NCBI RefSeq assembly: GCF_014698045.1
Contig: NZ_JACJSE010000004.1
Span: 248,001-312,000, forward strand
Origin: Aulosira sp. FACHB-615
Lineage (GTDB): Bacteria > Cyanobacteriota > Cyanobacteriia > Cyanobacteriales > Nostocaceae
Direction: 5' to 3'
Length of the DNA stretch: 64,000 bases
Numbering within the stretch: position 1 is the stretch's first letter; the number at the start of each line of letters is the position of its first letter. Below the pieces are notes generated by a model. The model was not told the DNA's origin, ran no database searches, and worked only from the letters and a program-made list of their open reading frames with translations. Positions 26,916 to 35,796 of this stretch are shown one piece after another. The position numbers were made by a program, and so were the translations under genes.

Positions 26916-28328
26916 TTACTCACTCGCTGTTTCTACAGGCGTGGTAGATTCTGGGATGGGATTCGTGGATGAACCAAAGGCAACCCGTAAAAAAGGTGGA
27001 GCCAGAAAAGTTGTCAAAATTACCATGATAATAATTGACACTTCCAGGGGCTTATCCAAAATGCCACTAGCTGAACCAATGCCGGCAAATACTAGACCCA
27101 CCTCACCTCGTGGAATCATCCCAACCCCGATCGCTACTCGATTGATGCCTGGTTGTCCAAACACTGCCCATCCTGTGATCAGCTTGCCAATAATCGCCAC
27201 TCCTACCAAAAAGACAGCAATCAATAGTCCTGCACGATTCTCCGGTACTGCTGGGTTCAAAACACCGAGGTCGGCACGCGCTCCCACTGTCACAAAGAAG
27301 ACGGGTACCAGCAAATCAGAGATCGGTTTGATTAATTCATCTAACTCATTCCGGGCATCGGTTTCATCAAGTACCAAACCTGCTGCAAAAGCACCCAAAA
27401 TCGCTTCGAGGTGAATGGCATTGCCTAAAAATGCCATAAAGAAAGCGAAGATAAATGCTGGAATGACGATATTTCCACGGGTTTTGAGCTGCTCTACGAT
27501 CGCCACAAAACTTTTGTTAAAGACACCCCCCAACAAAATTGATCCAATCAAGAATGCCGTAGCGCCGACAATCAAGTAAATGACATTGGCAACATCAATT
27601 TCACCGGTTTTGGCTAAACTAGCGACTACAGCCAAGACAATAATGCCGAGGACATCATCAATCACCGCCGCGCCAACAATGATTTGCCCTTCTTTTGATT
27701 TGAGTTGACCCAACTCTGACAACACTTTAGAAGTAATGCCGATACTCGTTGCCGTTAACGCGGCCCCTGCAAAAATCGCGGGAATGGCTGCGACATGAAA
27801 GAGCAGCATTAAACCTGCCGTACCTGCCGCAAAAGGTGCCGCGACCCCAACACAGGCGACAACTGTGGCTTGAATTCCCACTTCCTTCAGTTGCCGCAGA
27901 TCGGATTCCAGTCCAATTTCAAACAGCAGAATAATCACGCCGATTTCAGCTAGAACCGAAATCACTTCACTTTGCGACTCAAAGATTCGGGTCAGGGCAT
28001 CCGGTGCCAATTGATTCAATTTTTGCAGCGCCGTCATAACCACCGAGTCAGAGGCAGACAGCCCCCCTTCAGGAAAGATCACTAGGTGCAATGCCGAAAC
28101 GCCAACAATCACACCGGCGACCAGTTCCCCCAGAACTGGTGGAAAATCCAAGCGTCTAGCGACCTCTGCGCCGAACTTGCTGGCCAGATAAATCACCACC
28201 AGTGTCAGCAATACGCCAGACAGAATAATCGGTGAATCCTCAGCAACAACGGTCGCCAGGAATGGTATCGGAGCCAAGAGAGCGGTCATCCCCCCACTGA
28301 AAGGAGGCAGAATGTTGGACAAGATCAT
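26916..28328 (-). CDS. Na+/H+ antiporter, CPA2 type
   Basis: A 470-residue inner-membrane protein with about 12-13 helices, of the NapA/KefB-like CPA2 family. GELVAGVIVGVSALHL, the broken-helix region GAALTATSIGITSKVLSELG and the ion-binding pair in GAAVIDDVLGIIVLAV (two Asp, typical of electrogenic members) are all present. GMIPRGEVGLVFAGIG lies near the end. It lies 221 bases after sbtB on the same strand. Since SbtA imports bicarbonate with Na+, a Na+/H+ antiporter next to it would restore the sodium gradient. This link is inferred from the gene order. A palindromic hairpin at 28439 separates the two. Confidence 0.87.
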   Translation of the reverse strand: MILSNILPPFSGGMTALLAPIPFLATVVAEDSPIILSGVLLTLVVIYLASKFGAEVARRLDFPPVLGELVAGVIVGVSALHLVIFPEGGLSASDSVVMTALQKLNQLAPDALTRIFESQSEVISVLAEIGVIILLFEIGLESDLRQLKEVGIQATVVACVGVAAPFAAGTAGLMLLFHVAAIPAIFAGAALTATSIGITSKVLSELGQLKSKEGQIIVGAAVIDDVLGIIVLAVVASLAKTGEIDVANVIYLIVGATAFLIGSILLGGVFNKSFVAIVEQLKTRGNIVIPAFIFAFFMAFLGNAIHLEAILGAFAAGLVLDETDARNELDELIKPISDLLVPVFFVTVGARADLGVLNPAVPENRAGLLIAVFLVGVAIIGKLITGWAVFGQPGINRVAIGVGMIPRGEVGLVFAGIGSASGILDKPLEVSIIIMVILTTFLAPPFLRVAFGSSTNPIPESTTPVETASE

Positions 28329-28438
28329 GAGTTTAAAGGAATGAAGGTTAAGGGTTTGAGGAAATTATAAAACTGCGGGGGAAATGACTTCTGCACCAGG
28401 GTAAACGTCCTGCGGACAGGAAACACGGCCACTCAAAA

Positions 28439-28458
28439 GCCGAGGTCATGACCTCGGC
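28439..28458 (-). terminator. Palindromic hairpin between sbtB and antiporter
   Basis: GCCGAGGTCATGACCTCGGC is a perfect 20-base palindrome, followed on the minus strand by TTTTGAG. It may end or weaken the sbtA-sbtB transcript before the antiporter gene. Confidence 0.55.
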
Positions 28459-28549
28459 CTTTGGGGTCGCTTTGTCTCGGTGCAACAGATGTCTGACCCA
28501 CAGAAACTCGCTCCAATGGCTTGCTCCTTTCGTGGCGCGTCATTTCGAT

Positions 28550-28882
28550 TTAACAGCCCTCTGGCCCACAGAAATGTCTCCCGTACAGTACCTCTGCTTC
28601 ACAGATATAGATAATGCCCGCATAATCGGTGAAAAAAGTGATTGCGACCTTATCCGCAATCTTCTCTGCCATCTCCCTGGTTTCGGTGAGTACCTCGAAC
28701 TTGACATTTGAATCGGTATCGGCAGTGTTGGGTTTACCTGTAGAGCGCACGTTGCGACTGCCTTTACCGCCAGTATCCACAACCGTATAACCGGTCGCCC
28801 CGCATTCATCGATGATCTTGGCGACCTTTTTCAGCAGAACCTTTTCCGTAACGATGACGAGCTTGTTGGCACGCTTGGCCAT
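28550..28882 (-). CDS. sbtB: PII-like carbon-signalling protein SbtB
   Basis: A 110-residue trimeric PII-like protein that binds cAMP, AMP, ADP and ATP, and controls the bicarbonate transporter SbtA. The ATG at 28882 (MAKRANKLVIVTEKVLLKKV) follows a GGAGG-type ribosome site and matches SbtB starts; a longer frame to 29026 would read through the gap. YTVVDTGGKGSRNVRSTGK is the T-loop region. The last six residues, CGPEGC (Cys105 to Cys110), are the redox-sensitive R-loop known from SbtB, which ties its ATP/ADP hydrolysis to thiol state. It lies 85 bases after sbtA, in the same operon. Confidence 0.95.
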   Translation of the reverse strand: MAKRANKLVIVTEKVLLKKVAKIIDECGATGYTVVDTGGKGSRNVRSTGKPNTADTDSNVKFEVLTETREMAEKIADKVAITFFTDYAGIIYICEAEVLYGRHFCGPEGC

Positions 28883-28967
28883 GTTGCTTACCTCCTGAAA
28901 TGATGTACATTGATTTACTTGGTCTGCCCGATCAAGGAAGCGCCGACAGACCTCAATCCATCTGGGA

Positions 28968-30077
28968 TTAGCCGCCGATCGCTTGGGCAAGTCCGAGGAA
29001 GAACGGTATACACAAGCCGATCGCAACTGGCGTACCGACGGCTGTGGACGCGCCTATATAGGCAGATGGATTAGCTGACGGGATACCAGCTCGCAATGTG
29101 GGCGGCCCTGAGATGTCGGAACTGGAGGAGGCGATGACAGCTAGAATCACAACACCGCCCATGCTGAATCCCGCGACTTGGTGGGCAATCATGCCGAGAC
29201 CGAAGGCAATTAACCCATGTACAAACGGTGCCACCACACTATACACAACATACCACTGGGCTACCTTACGCAGTTCGCCAATTCTTGACCAAGCTTCCAT
29301 CCCCATGACCAGCATCAAGATTGAAAGCAAGCCACGAAAGGCGGGATCGTAGAAGCTTTTATAGACACTTTCCGGTTGGGTGAACAGTCCCAGAGCTAGA
29401 CCTAACAACATTGCCGATAGGGCAGGCCCCCGGAGGCTTTCCTCGATAATTGGCCATATCTTGACTTTGTTATCCCCAGCATCCTGCTGCTGGCTGAGAT
29501 ACTCCTGCCGGCTGCTGGGATAATCTTTTTGATCGGGATAATCGCCAGCCACAACGGGCTGCTCAAGAGAGTAGGCTGCTTCTTTACGCTTCTTCTTGTT
29601 GAGATAAATATTAGCCACAACAATTGCTGTTACCAGCGCGGGGATATCCATAAAGGGATAGAGTGCGCCAGCCCATGCCTCGTATGCCATCTTTTGTTCT
29701 TCCAGTACTGTCAGACCGGCAGCCATTGTAGAGCCACTCACGGCTCCAAACAATCCCCCGGTTGCGATCGCATCAACGACTTTGACCTTTGGCAGCTTGG
29801 CTAACGTATAGCGCGAGATGAATACAATCGTAATCCCTGTTATTACAGCAAAGATCATGGGTAACACCATCTCCGTCAGGTTAGAATTACGGATCGCAAT
29901 TCCACCAGTTAGACCGATTTTGGTGAGCAGCATGAAGACGATGATCGTACAAATCGACTCAGGAATGACCAATTCGCTACCGAGGGCAGCGATGATCATG
30001 CCACCAATCAAAAAGGCGAGTGTTGGGGACTGCAATTGGGCAATGAAGTCCGTCACGAACAACGACACAAAATCCAC
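28968..30077 (-). CDS. sbtA: Sodium-dependent bicarbonate transporter SbtA
   Basis: A 369-residue plasma-membrane Na+/bicarbonate symporter of the cyanobacterial CO2-concentrating mechanism. The frame is open to an ATG at 30113, but GGAGG lies five bases before a GTG at 30077. That start gives MDFVSLFVTDFIAQLQSPTL, the known SbtA amino end. Two five-helix repeats are visible, with LQSPTLAFLIGGMIIAALGS, GGLFGAVSGSTMAAGLTVLEE and ASSSSDISGPPTLRAGIPSANPS (sodium and bicarbonate site). The gap 30078-30892 upstream probably holds a low-CO2-induced promoter. The base content of sbtA, sbtB and the antiporter looks higher in G+C than the neighbours. Confidence 0.95.
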   Translation of the reverse strand: MDFVSLFVTDFIAQLQSPTLAFLIGGMIIAALGSELVIPESICTIIVFMLLTKIGLTGGIAIRNSNLTEMVLPMIFAVITGITIVFISRYTLAKLPKVKVVDAIATGGLFGAVSGSTMAAGLTVLEEQKMAYEAWAGALYPFMDIPALVTAIVVANIYLNKKKRKEAAYSLEQPVVAGDYPDQKDYPSSRQEYLSQQQDAGDNKVKIWPIIEESLRGPALSAMLLGLALGLFTQPESVYKSFYDPAFRGLLSILMLVMGMEAWSRIGELRKVAQWYVVYSVVAPFVHGLIAFGLGMIAHQVAGFSMGGVVILAVIASSSSDISGPPTLRAGIPSANPSAYIGASTAVGTPVAIGLCIPFFLGLAQAIGG

Positions 30078-30892
30078 GAATGCCTCCTTCTCCTCGGATG
30101 ACGAGTATTGCAATAAATGAACTAAATGAACCGGAGGTTATTAAACCGGATGAGATTGGTGATTGCCATCATTGAGGTCAATGAACGGTATATCAAACGA
30201 ACTAGAACCGACCCTTTTCATATAAAGGATGGGTTATAGATAAAAGTCGGCTGGATAATGGAATCTAACATCTGCGATCGCGTACTCAAAAAAGTCTCGA
30301 CAACAGATTGCCGAGCGACTTCAAACTTTGAAAAACTAAATCGTAATAGTTAAATCATTTTGATATTCTTAACTTTACGCTACTCTGGGTAGTAATATTT
30401 ACTTAGTGATCAAAAAAAAAGTTTTTGTATGTATAGATATTCTTCTATGGTTTTTAGATCACTAAAACTGCGAAGCCGTCGGTCGGGAGTAGCAGAACAA
30501 TGTCAGTAGACCGAAAAGTTTGGCGATCGCTAGAAAATAGTAGTATTTGATACCATTTTTGGAGAAAAGTGTAAAAGCTGATTGCTTGGGATAAGCGATA
30601 AATTTAGCTGATTAAATAACCCCAAAAACTAGACAAAATCAGCCGGATGATAAATAGAGCAGGCTAGTGCTGAAGTATAAATTTCTCTGTTGCCATCGGC
30701 GGTTAATTATTCTTGCTTGTATCTCAATAGAATGAGAAACGCTATAAGCATAGAACGAATAATTACCATTTTTTGCTTGACTTTTAAATTTTGACTTCTA
30801 TAAATATATGGTGCTTCTAATTGGGATGGTTCACCATTGTATGTAAGTCCTATGTTTGTTAAATTCTGTATGGCAAATTTATCTGGAAGACT
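30078..30892. other. sbtA upstream region, no gene seen
   Basis: An 815-base gap between divergent sbtA and folB. It contains AGTTAA at 30348 facing TTAACT at 30369, a possible regulator site. TTAGTGATC at 30403 faces GATCACTAA at 30457, a 9-base inverted repeat around an A-rich loop. A short minus-strand frame at 30707-30907 overlaps folB and looks spurious. LysR-type regulators (CcmR, CmpR) control sbtA in relatives, but I cannot prove a binding site here. Confidence 0.4.
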
Positions 30893-31255
30893 ATGGACTG
30901 TATTCATTTAACGGGAATTCGCTGCTATGGCTACACTGGATATTTGCCAGAAGAGCAAGTTTTAGGACAATGGTTTGAGGTGGATATTAAATTGTGGTTG
31001 GATCTTGCCCAAGCTGCTGAAACGGATGCGATCGCAGATACTCTTGATTATCGCAGTGTAATTAGCACTATTCAAAGCTTAGTTAAAACATCTAAATTTG
31101 CTTTACTAGAAAAGTTAGCAGGTACAATCGCTGACTCTATCTTGCAACAGAGCGATCGCGTCACACAAGTCCAAGTCTTTGTTACTAAACCCGCCGCGCC
31201 TATTCCTGATTTTGGCGGCAAAATTAGAATTGAACTGACTAGAGGTAACAGGTGA
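30893..31255 (+). CDS. folB: Dihydroneopterin aldolase
   Basis: A 120-residue enzyme of folate synthesis that converts 7,8-dihydroneopterin to 6-hydroxymethyl-dihydropterin and glycolaldehyde. The family pattern is clear: LTGIRCYGYTGYLPEEQVLGQWFEVDI at the start (the catalytic Glu in the YxxE segment), DTLDYRSVISTIQSLV, LLEKLAGTIADSIL and VFVTKPAAPIPDFGGKIRIEL with the catalytic Lys. GGAAG six bases before the ATG supports the start. A gamma-glutamylcyclotransferase-like gene follows 10 bases later. Confidence 0.93.
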   Translation: MDCIHLTGIRCYGYTGYLPEEQVLGQWFEVDIKLWLDLAQAAETDAIADTLDYRSVISTIQSLVKTSKFALLEKLAGTIADSILQQSDRVTQVQVFVTKPAAPIPDFGGKIRIELTRGNR

Positions 31256-31265
31256 CAGGTTACAG

Positions 31266-31712
31266 GTGATAGATAATAGATTAATATCTACTGAAGAATT
31301 ACGGGTTTTTGTTTACGGTACACTAAAACCCGGTGAAGCTAATTATCAAAAATATTGTGCAGAAAAGGTAATAAATACCAAAAGGGCAGTCGTATTAGGC
31401 AAGCTATTTGCTTTGCCTATGGGCTACCCAGGGATGACATCGGGACAAAATCAAGTCCACGGCTATTTGCTTTCTTTCGCTGACCCACAGGTTTTACAAT
31501 CGCTAGATTACCTGGAAGATTACCAACCCCATCGACCCACCTCAGAAAATCTTTACAATCGCCAAAGAGTTGAAGTGTACACACCCCAAGGCGAAGTTCT
31601 GGGTTGGGCTTGGGTTTATGTAATGAGTTTAGAACTTGTTCACCAGTTCAACGGCACTTTTTTGGCTGATGGCTGGTGGAGTGGTTGTGGTTTAGCACTC
31701 ACTGAATTTTAG
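31266..31712 (+). CDS. Gamma-glutamylcyclotransferase-like (AIG2/GGCT) protein
   Basis: A 148-residue protein of the AIG2-like cyclotransferase fold. VFVYGTLKPGEANYQKY carries the substrate-binding YGTL loop, and LQSLDYLEDYQPHRP has the catalytic Glu position in the D-x-L-E-x-Y segment. The end VLGWAWVYVM is also usual. Family members turn gamma-glutamyl-amines or peptides into 5-oxoproline. The GTG start lies within a GTGACAGGTTACAGGTGAT repeat directly after folB, so the first few residues may not be real; the homologous core begins at residue 12. Confidence 0.8.
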   Translation: MIDNRLISTEELRVFVYGTLKPGEANYQKYCAEKVINTKRAVVLGKLFALPMGYPGMTSGQNQVHGYLLSFADPQVLQSLDYLEDYQPHRPTSENLYNRQRVEVYTPQGEVLGWAWVYVMSLELVHQFNGTFLADGWWSGCGLALTEF

Positions 31713-31799
31713 ATTTTAAATTTTGGATTTTGGATTGAAAATTCAAGAGCCAAAATATTCAGGGAAAGAATCTAAAATCCAAAATTGATTGACTTGGGA

Positions 31800-32423
31800 T
31801 TAATTCAAGTCTGGCTGAACGTTGTTCAGTTCCGGCTGGTTGAAGTCAATAGTGCTTTCTGGGGTAGTGACTGCTGCTTTGGGAATTTCAATCACTGGGT
31901 TATTTATCGCCACCATCAGGGGTGCTGTGGGGGTAGTAGATGTTTTAGCGGCTGATGGAGATTCGATTTCTGCTGGGGGTTTTTGTGCCAGTTGCGGTGT
32001 CCTAGATTCACTTCCAGGTAGCAAACCCGAAACTACACTAATAAAACAAGCTGCAACAGCCGCACCACCAAATGTCCAGGCTAGGCGTGAGCGACGACTC
32101 AACCGAGAGAAGACTTTTTGGGCTGTGACTTCTGGTGATTGTGCGGTGTCTGGAACTGGTAAAGTCCGTAAACCTTGCCGCAGTTTTAATAATCTAGCGT
32201 ACAGGCATTGAACAGAGGCATCATTAGCCAACCATTCTTCTACTTGCCTGCGTTCTGTAGCTGTTACCTCACCATCGAGGTATGCACTTAATAACTCGAA
32301 GCGATCGCGCTTCACCATATCTGTAGTACCCGTTGATTCATTGGTATGTTGATCCATCCCTGCTGACAAATCTCCAGTAAGTTGTGAGTGGGAACGGTCG
32401 TTAAACTGAGAATCAGTAGTCAT
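31800..32423 (-). CDS. Anti-sigma factor (RseA-like), single-pass membrane
   Basis: A 207-residue protein. Residues 35-90 hold an anti-sigma helix bundle, FELLSAYLDGEVTATERRQVEEWLANDA, without the zinc-binding HxxxCxxC motif. One membrane helix follows (LAWTFGGAAVAACFISVVSGLL, about 114-135), then a Pro/Thr/Asn-rich periplasmic tail. It begins 167 bases after the ECF sigma gene on the same strand. It would hold that sigma factor at the membrane until an envelope signal triggers its release, as in other sigma/anti-sigma pairs. The partner assignment is from gene order. Confidence 0.8.
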   Translation of the reverse strand: MTTDSQFNDRSHSQLTGDLSAGMDQHTNESTGTTDMVKRDRFELLSAYLDGEVTATERRQVEEWLANDASVQCLYARLLKLRQGLRTLPVPDTAQSPEVTAQKVFSRLSRRSRLAWTFGGAAVAACFISVVSGLLPGSESRTPQLAQKPPAEIESPSAAKTSTTPTAPLMVAINNPVIEIPKAAVTTPESTIDFNQPELNNVQPDLN

Positions 32424-32590
32424 CTTAACATTATTACTAATCCATACACGGGTAAAGCAAGCTAGTAATTCTCAGAAATTCATTGATCAATTCCTGATTT
32501 TTCCTGACGGCAGCAGCAGACGTTTTGATTCCTCACAATTCTTAATCAATGTTTAAATTATCGCATTTAACAAAGGAAAGAGATTGTAAT

Positions 32591-33247
32591 TTAGGTATCT
32601 AGATAATTTTGCAATTGCGCTTGCAGTCTGGATCTGGCTCTAGCTATTCTTGATTTTACCGTACCCAAAGAAACCCCTGTGATTTCGGCGATTTCTTCAT
32701 AAGCCATGCCTTCAATTTCTCTTAAGACGATTGTAGTCCGAAAAACTTCTGGTAAGTCAGCGATCGCTTCTCGCAGTTGCTCATAAAATTCTCTGGTGGT
32801 CAACTCCTCTTCTGGCCCTGGAGTATCACCAGCAATTTCCCAATCCATTTCGCCATCATCTACCGCACGGGGAGCATCTAGGGACAATGGACTCACAACC
32901 CGCTTGCGTTTACGCAATTCATCGTAAAACAAGTTAGTAGCAATCCGGCTTAACCAGCCGCGAAACTTAGCAGGTTCTTGTAATCGGTTAATATTCCGAT
33001 AGACTCGAATCCACACTTCTTGAGCCAAGTCGGCTCTATCCGCCCAATCGGGCGCTAAGTGGTATAAAACCCTATCTACTTGGGTTTGATAGCGACGCAG
33101 GAGTTCTGCAAACGCAGCACGATCTGGACGCAATCCCGCTTGACAGCGCAAAATTAAATCGTGGTTTGAGAGCTTGTCAACTTGCACCGATGCTTCTGAA
33201 TATTTCGCATCAACCGTTGACCAGGATACAGCAATCGATTGACTCAT
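32591..33247 (-). CDS. sigG: ECF sigma factor, SigG/RpoE type
   Basis: A 218-residue group 4 sigma factor. The open frame extends to 33430, but the part before MSQSIAVSWSTVDAKYSEAS (ATG at 33247) is unlike the family and probably leader. Region 2 is at about 45-115 (FAELLRRYQTQVDRVLYHLA, DLAQEVWIRVYRNINRL, FRGWLSRIATNLFYDELRK). Region 4 is at about 155-212 (LPEVFRTTIVLREIEGMAYE, with the helix-turn-helix VSLGTVKSRIARARSRL). The protein resembles cyanobacterial SigG, which responds to envelope stress. The neighbouring membrane anti-sigma gene supports this. Confidence 0.86.
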   Translation of the reverse strand: MSQSIAVSWSTVDAKYSEASVQVDKLSNHDLILRCQAGLRPDRAAFAELLRRYQTQVDRVLYHLAPDWADRADLAQEVWIRVYRNINRLQEPAKFRGWLSRIATNLFYDELRKRKRVVSPLSLDAPRAVDDGEMDWEIAGDTPGPEEELTTREFYEQLREAIADLPEVFRTTIVLREIEGMAYEEIAEITGVSLGTVKSRIARARSRLQAQLQNYLDT

Positions 33248-34293
33248 AGATCGTATTCGCTTTAAATCATCCCTTACTATTAGACCTATGAAATGACAGT
33301 ATGTTCCTGATTTAAGTGCCGGATTAATGACTGGAACACAAAAGCCCCGAATTTTGGTGAGATTCCTGGTTACAACAATGGTGCTGAACTCTAGTTTTCC
33401 ACCAAAAAATAGGGTTTGCTGTTGAATCAAGCCACATTTATACTTATAGGTGTTTTACCTATAATTGTGCGGCTGATAGCAACTGACTATTTACCCTTGA
33501 CAAATTTTGTTTTTTATGTATATCAGATTAAATCTGTTATCACCTATCACCTGTAACCTGTCACCTGCTCCCTGCTCCCCTGCCCCCTGCTCCCCTGCCT
33601 CCTCACCCCTCACCCTCACGGCAAAAATCTAAATCTGTTGACAGACGAATAGCTAAATTTCTGAGCTTCTACTTTGAATACTGAATTGAGTTTGAAGAAG
33701 TCGTTAGACTGTTTTAAAGATTGTGGTAACTTCACTAAGGGTAGAGTAGAATCTTGTTTTTGGTGATTGTTGCCGGAGATGATGAAGCTCGCAGAAATTC
33801 ATAATTATTAATTATGAGTCAGACATTATGAATTTCTGCTGGCATCCTGGAAAACTCATGTTATTTATTGGGTCTAGTTACCAGAATTGTAGTTTTTTCT
33901 GGATGTTCTTGATAAATAGCATCAGTGTTCGCTGGATTTGTGATCCGAACTTGAAGAAAGAAATTAATGGAAAATGTGATTGTGACTGCTAACAATAGTT
34001 TTTCAAACATGAATTATCTCCCACCCACACCATTAATAATTAATTACCGTACTTGGAGAGTTCTAGAAACAAGCCTGAACGGAGGAAACCTGCGTTCGGT
34101 CTTTACAGGAATCAAGGTTTCTCTCCAGAAGTTTTATTTGCTGGGACATTTGCTTAAGTTAAGTTTGCCCAGAAAGATTGGCGAATATATAAGGAAACAG
34201 ATAAGTATTTATGAATTATTGATAATTGGATGATGAGCGCATTCAATTATTCCAAGAGATGGATCTGTCAGGGATAAATAATAGGCGATCGCA
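33248..34293. other. Gene-poor region with tandem repeats
   Basis: About 1 kb. The left part holds the sigG leader. 33540-33617 is a repeat of CACCTGT-, CCCTGCT- and CCCCTGC-type heptamers. An 88-codon frame at 33967-34233 has no recognisable domain and I do not accept it. No RNA gene was identified. Confidence 0.45.
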
Positions 34294-35067
34294 ATGATAA
34301 GAAATGAATCTATAACGCGTGTAGCAATGTTTCTCTGTTTTGGCGCAGCCATCTTGTCTTTAGCTGTCCATTGGCGAGTGACGACAACACAACAACAGTC
34401 GGATAATTCTGCCCCTAATCGGAAGTTTCCTGGGAGTATAGGAGAGACAGCCTTTGGCGCGTCTACAACTGCTGATGAATCTATTCCAAAACAGGATTCT
34501 GATCGTAAGTCAGGTATAGTCATCCGAAATGTAGCTAGGGATACGGCTATACCTAATAACAGAAGATTTGTTGGCGCTGAGTCAGAATCAAAAGAAAATC
34601 GAAATACTGATACGCAACCAAAATCATTTTTTACCCAGTTTTCCACTCAACAAAAAACGGCTAGTAAACTGGGGGGGATGAAAATGCAAGTGGTGGTTGA
34701 TTTAAGCGATCGCCGCACTTATGTTTATCAAGGAGATTTGGTTATCGCTAGTTATCCAATTGCTATAGGGAAAAAAGGCTGGGAAACACCTACGGGTTCT
34801 TTTCAAGTCATGAATATGCAGCATGACCCGATTTGGCGACACCCCATTACTGGTAAAGTGTTTCCTGCTGGTAGTGACAGCCCTTTGGGGGAGCGTTGGA
34901 TTGGCTTTTGGACAGATGGACGCAATGAAATTGGGTTTCATGGCACACCAGATATCCATTTGTTAGGAACTGCCATTTCTCACGGTTGCTTGAGAATGCG
35001 TAATTCTGATGTCCGTTTGTTATATGACCAAGTTAAAGTCGGCACATTGGTAACAGTGCGTGATTAA
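34294..35067 (+). CDS. L,D-transpeptidase (YkuD domain)
   Basis: A 257-residue envelope enzyme. The amino end has an uncleaved membrane anchor (VAMFLCFGAAILSLAVHW, residues 9-26), then a disordered linker of about 100 residues, then the YkuD domain from about 135. The catalytic motif HGTPDIHLLGTAISHGCLRM has His216 and nucleophile Cys232 (SHGCLR). Such enzymes make 3-3 crosslinks in peptidoglycan or attach proteins to it. The segment VVDLSDRRTYVYQGDLVIAS is the usual first strand pair. The next gene lies on the opposite strand. Confidence 0.88.
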   Translation: MIRNESITRVAMFLCFGAAILSLAVHWRVTTTQQQSDNSAPNRKFPGSIGETAFGASTTADESIPKQDSDRKSGIVIRNVARDTAIPNNRRFVGAESESKENRNTDTQPKSFFTQFSTQQKTASKLGGMKMQVVVDLSDRRTYVYQGDLVIASYPIAIGKKGWETPTGSFQVMNMQHDPIWRHPITGKVFPAGSDSPLGERWIGFWTDGRNEIGFHGTPDIHLLGTAISHGCLRMRNSDVRLLYDQVKVGTLVTVRD

Positions 35068-35143
35068 TCAAGAGTCAAAAGTCCATAGTCAAGAGTTTGT
35101 GTTAAAACATCCTAACCATCAACTATTGACTATTGACCAAAAT

Positions 35144-35686
35144 TTATTTCTGCTCGAAGCTAGGGGCGTAGACTTGGAGTAAGCTACTAACTTGACGCAG
35201 CACTTCATTGCTTTTTACCAAAAATGGTGTTCTGTTATCTCCGATGTTGGGTTGGTCGAGGTTGCGACCGATTGCTTCGCCGACTTGCTGAGAAATCAAC
35301 TCTTGTAATTCGGCCCTGGCACGTTGTCGTTGGTAGTTAGCACCTTCTTCTGTTGTGGCATATAAAGGTGGCAGGCGGTTGAGGGCATAGGCAGCGATAT
35401 CACCCACATCAAGAGAACTTTCGCTGGTAGCTTCAATCTCGGCAACACGGGCGATCGCTTCTGTCAACACCAATTCTTCCATGACGTTGATAAATTGTTT
35501 GCGAGGTACCGCCACTACTTCACCTGTTAATAAAGCTCCCATTAATCGATCCAGGGCCATATACTCTTCTATTGAGAGTTCCGATGCGTTATCACAAATT
35601 CGCCCAACTTCTGCTTCCATTGCTGGTGTGAGATAACCATCCTGAAGAGCTTGTTCTACAATTTTTTCAATACTCATAACGCTCAT
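35144..35686 (-). CDS. ComFB-family protein, possible c-di-GMP receptor
   Basis: A 180-residue cytosolic protein. The frame reaches 35704; I take the ATG at 35686 (MSVMSIEKIVEQALQDGYLT). The conserved ComFB region is FINVMEELVLTEAIARVAEI followed by DVGDIAAYALNRLPPLYATT. ComFB-domain proteins of cyanobacteria (CdgR of Anabaena) have been reported as receptors for cyclic dinucleotides; I rely on memory for this. No enzyme motif is seen. A helical carboxyl region (RARAELQELISQQVGEAIGR) follows. It stands alone between two peptidoglycan-acting proteins. Confidence 0.75.
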   Translation of the reverse strand: MSVMSIEKIVEQALQDGYLTPAMEAEVGRICDNASELSIEEYMALDRLMGALLTGEVVAVPRKQFINVMEELVLTEAIARVAEIEATSESSLDVGDIAAYALNRLPPLYATTEEGANYQRQRARAELQELISQQVGEAIGRNLDQPNIGDNRTPFLVKSNEVLRQVSSLLQVYAPSFEQK

Positions 35687-35796
35687 CTTTTTTAAGCCAC
35701 CCAAGTAAGGTAAGGACGGTACAAATCCAATTTATCTTGCCCAATTATCGGTGCATAATCTACAAATTATGCACACAGGTTATTAGTTAACATTTT

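Noticed and set aside
28448..28711. 87-codon plus-strand frame over sbtB
   Set aside because: Shadow of sbtB and the palindromic hairpin.
30707..30907. 66-codon frame overlapping the folB start
   Set aside because: No ribosome site or recognisable domain, and it overlaps a certain gene on the other strand.
33967..34233. 88-codon plus-strand frame
   Set aside because: Composition is like translated intergenic DNA, with no motif, and it is followed by an unrelated gene.
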